Assembly (NCBI GenBank): GCA_037718865.1
Contig: JBBJMP010000003.1
Location: 124,001 to 188,000, forward strand
Source: JADCRZ01 sp037718865
Lineage (GTDB): Bacteria; Bacteroidota; Bacteroidia; Chitinophagales; Chitinophagaceae
DNA: 64,000 nucleotides
Direction of reading: 5' to 3'
Below are positions 62,753 to 64,000 of this stretch, one piece after another. Below the pieces are notes generated by a model, which saw nothing but the letters and a program-made list of their open reading frames with translations, was not told the DNA's origin and searched no databases. Each line of letters begins with the position of its first letter. The first letter of the stretch is position 1. A program made the translations under genes and the position numbers.

Positions 62753-64000
62753 ATGACTAAATATTTCATTCTTCTGAACCTGTTTATTTTACATGCTCCC
62801 ACAGCCGGAATAGCACAGAAAAGTGATTCGTCTTTCCAGCTTTCCTTGCTTGCCAATGAGCAGTGGTGGGGTGGCGCCGCAACCTTTGGAAACAAGATGC
62901 CAATGGGCAAGGAAAAATTTTCCTTCAACCTTTATGGCGATGCATCCCAAAACCAGGCTGTGCCCTTGCTAATTTCCAATAAAGGCAGGTGGTTATGGAG
63001 TGAGGGACCATACCGTTATAGCTTCCGCAACTATAGCCTGGTAGTTGACCAAACACACAGCAAAATACTTACGGGTACAAATGGTTCTTCTCTTCGTGAG
63101 GCGTACCAGTATACCTCCAACCGTTTCTTTCCGGCTTCCGGCAAATGGCCCGATAGCCTATTGGTAACCGCGCCACAATACAACCTGTGGATAGAACTGA
63201 TGTATAACCCCAACCAACGGGATGTGTTGGGCTATGCCCAAAAGGTGTTGGCCAATGGTTTTCCTGCCGGTGTGTTGATGATTGATGACAACTGGAGCAA
63301 CTATTATGGCGAGTTCGATTTCAACAAAGAGAAATTTCCCGATGCAAAAAAGCTGATGGATGAATTGCATGCAGACGGCTTCAAAACCATGGTGTGGATC
63401 TGTCCTTTCATTAGTCCCGATAGTGAAGTTTTCAGGGAACTATCGGCTAAAAAGCTATTGTTGCTCGACAATGAAGGCAACCAATCTATAAACTGGAACA
63501 AGGCAAAAAAGCCACTTTTAATACATTGGTGGAATGGTTACAGCGCCTGTTTAGACCTTACTAATCCTGCAGCCCAGCAATGGCTGAAAGACAAGCTAAA
63601 AATGTTGCAGAATAAATACGGCGTGGACGGCTTTAAACTGGATGCAGGGGATGCGTATTTCTATGACAATCCGAATCTGCTCTCCTACAAAAAAGCTTCG
63701 CCAAACGAACACAGCGAAGAGTGGGCAAAAATTGGCCTTGCTTTTCCACTGAACGAATACCGGGCCATGTGGAAAATGGGCGGCCAGCCATTGGTGCAAC
63801 GCCTTGCCGATAAAGACCATAGCTGGGCCGCTTTAAAGTTGTTGATACCCAACACCATTGCACAGCAACTGGCTGGTTATACTTTTACATGCCCTGATAT
63901 GATTGGAGGCGGCCAGTTTGCTTCGTTCCTGTCAGGAAAAACGATCGATCAAAAGTTGATTGTGCGTTCTGCCCAAATGCATGCTTTAATGCCCATGATG
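62753..64000 (+). CDS. GH31-family glycoside hydrolase (3' end outside window)
   Basis: The frame is open from the ATG at 62753 to the window edge (416 codons). A signal ending 'TAGIAQ' precedes an N-terminal beta-sandwich ('FSFNLYGDASQNQAVPLLISNKGRWLW'). The GH31-type barrel follows: 'QYNLWIELMYNPNQRDVLGYAQKVLANGFPAGVLMIDDNW', 'DFNKEKFPDAKKLMDELHADGFKTMVWICPFI', and 'YGVDGFKLDAGDAYFY', where the Asp of 'KLDAGD' is the usual nucleophile. GH31 members act on alpha-glucosides, alpha-xylosides or alpha-galactosides; this short form without the usual long N-terminus resembles the alpha-galactosidase-like branch. It is 94 bp after the DUF1080 gene. Confidence 0.85.
   Translation, partial: MTKYFILLNLFILHAPTAGIAQKSDSSFQLSLLANEQWWGGAATFGNKMPMGKEKFSFNLYGDASQNQAVPLLISNKGRWLWSEGPYRYSFRNYSLVVDQTHSKILTGTNGSSLREAYQYTSNRFFPASGKWPDSLLVTAPQYNLWIELMYNPNQRDVLGYAQKVLANGFPAGVLMIDDNWSNYYGEFDFNKEKFPDAKKLMDELHADGFKTMVWICPFISPDSEVFRELSAKKLLLLDNEGNQSINWNKAKKPLLIHWWNGYSACLDLTNPAAQQWLKDKLKMLQNKYGVDGFKLDAGDAYFYDNPNLLSYKKASPNEHSEEWAKIGLAFPLNEYRAMWKMGGQPLVQRLADKDHSWAALKLLIPNTIAQQLAGYTFTCPDMIGGGQFASFLSGKTIDQKLIVRSAQMHALMPMM

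Noticed and set aside
1..64000. tRNA, rRNA, riboswitch, phage or toxin-antitoxin genes
   Set aside because: None was recognised on either strand by reading; a covariance-model scan would be needed to exclude small RNAs.

Overview
The window comes from a member of the Bacteroidota, most likely a Chitinophagaceae-type genome. The grounds are three SusC/SusD pairs, a type IX secretion sorting domain, an ECF sigma/FecR pair feeding a SusC with an STN domain, A/T-rich spacers and many secreted glycan-degrading enzymes. No rRNA or tRNA gene, CRISPR array or replication origin was seen. The species cannot be fixed from this sequence.

Layout. 1-876: C-terminal end of a T9SS-secreted beta-strand-repeat protein, followed by a MITE-like element. 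1062-14603: module A, with a PL8 chondroitin AC-type lyase, a GH29 fucosidase, three sulfatases and a SusC/SusD pair, ending at a strong terminator. 14840-21045: one minus-strand LacI-family regulator gene cut into four pieces by three unrelated insertion sequences (IS1595/ISXO2-like, IS630-like and IS21-like). Removing each IS and one copy of its target duplication restores an exact 345-codon frame. 21176-23828: a CBM9-like protein and a NagB/PIG-L fusion (glucosamine-6-phosphate deaminase). 24058-24237: the first 59 codons of a divergent NagP-type sugar MFS transporter, then truncated. 24263-47447: module B, with GH16, three GH20 hexosaminidases, two sulfatases, a second SusC/SusD pair, a second GH29, a PNGase F-type amidase, a GH2, a GH109-type enzyme and a sulfatase remnant. 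47945-64000: module C, with ECF sigma, FecR, SusC(STN)/SusD, a DUF4832-like protein, a decayed IS1595-type element, a Gfo/Idh/MocA oxidoreductase, a 1133-residue HEAT plus double DUF1080 protein and the start of a GH31 enzyme.

How the genes fit together (inference from families). Modules A and B look built for sulfated, fucosylated, amino-sugar-rich glycans such as chondroitin-type glycosaminoglycans and glycoprotein N-glycans. Lyase, sulfatases, fucosidases, hexosaminidases, GH109 and PNGase F would release sugars; SusC/D pairs import oligosaccharides; NagB feeds glucosamine-6-phosphate into glycolysis. Similar LacI-type palindromes lie upstream of susC-A, between nagB and the truncated nagP, upstream of the GH2 gene and upstream of the sigma gene, so the shattered LacI regulator may once have controlled a GlcNAc regulon. 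Module C has its own sigma/anti-sigma control, and its oxidoreductase plus DUF1080 content suggests a 3-keto-glycoside route.

The island shows much rearrangement: gene remnants at 4650-4807, 24058-24237, 30146-30235, 35698-35799, 45590-45797 and 47665-47736, and a duplicated junction on both sides of the second SusC/D pair. No wholly new type of system was identified. The best leads are the triply interrupted regulator with its possible operators, the composite N-glycan/GAG island and the module C oxidoreductase/DUF1080 set.
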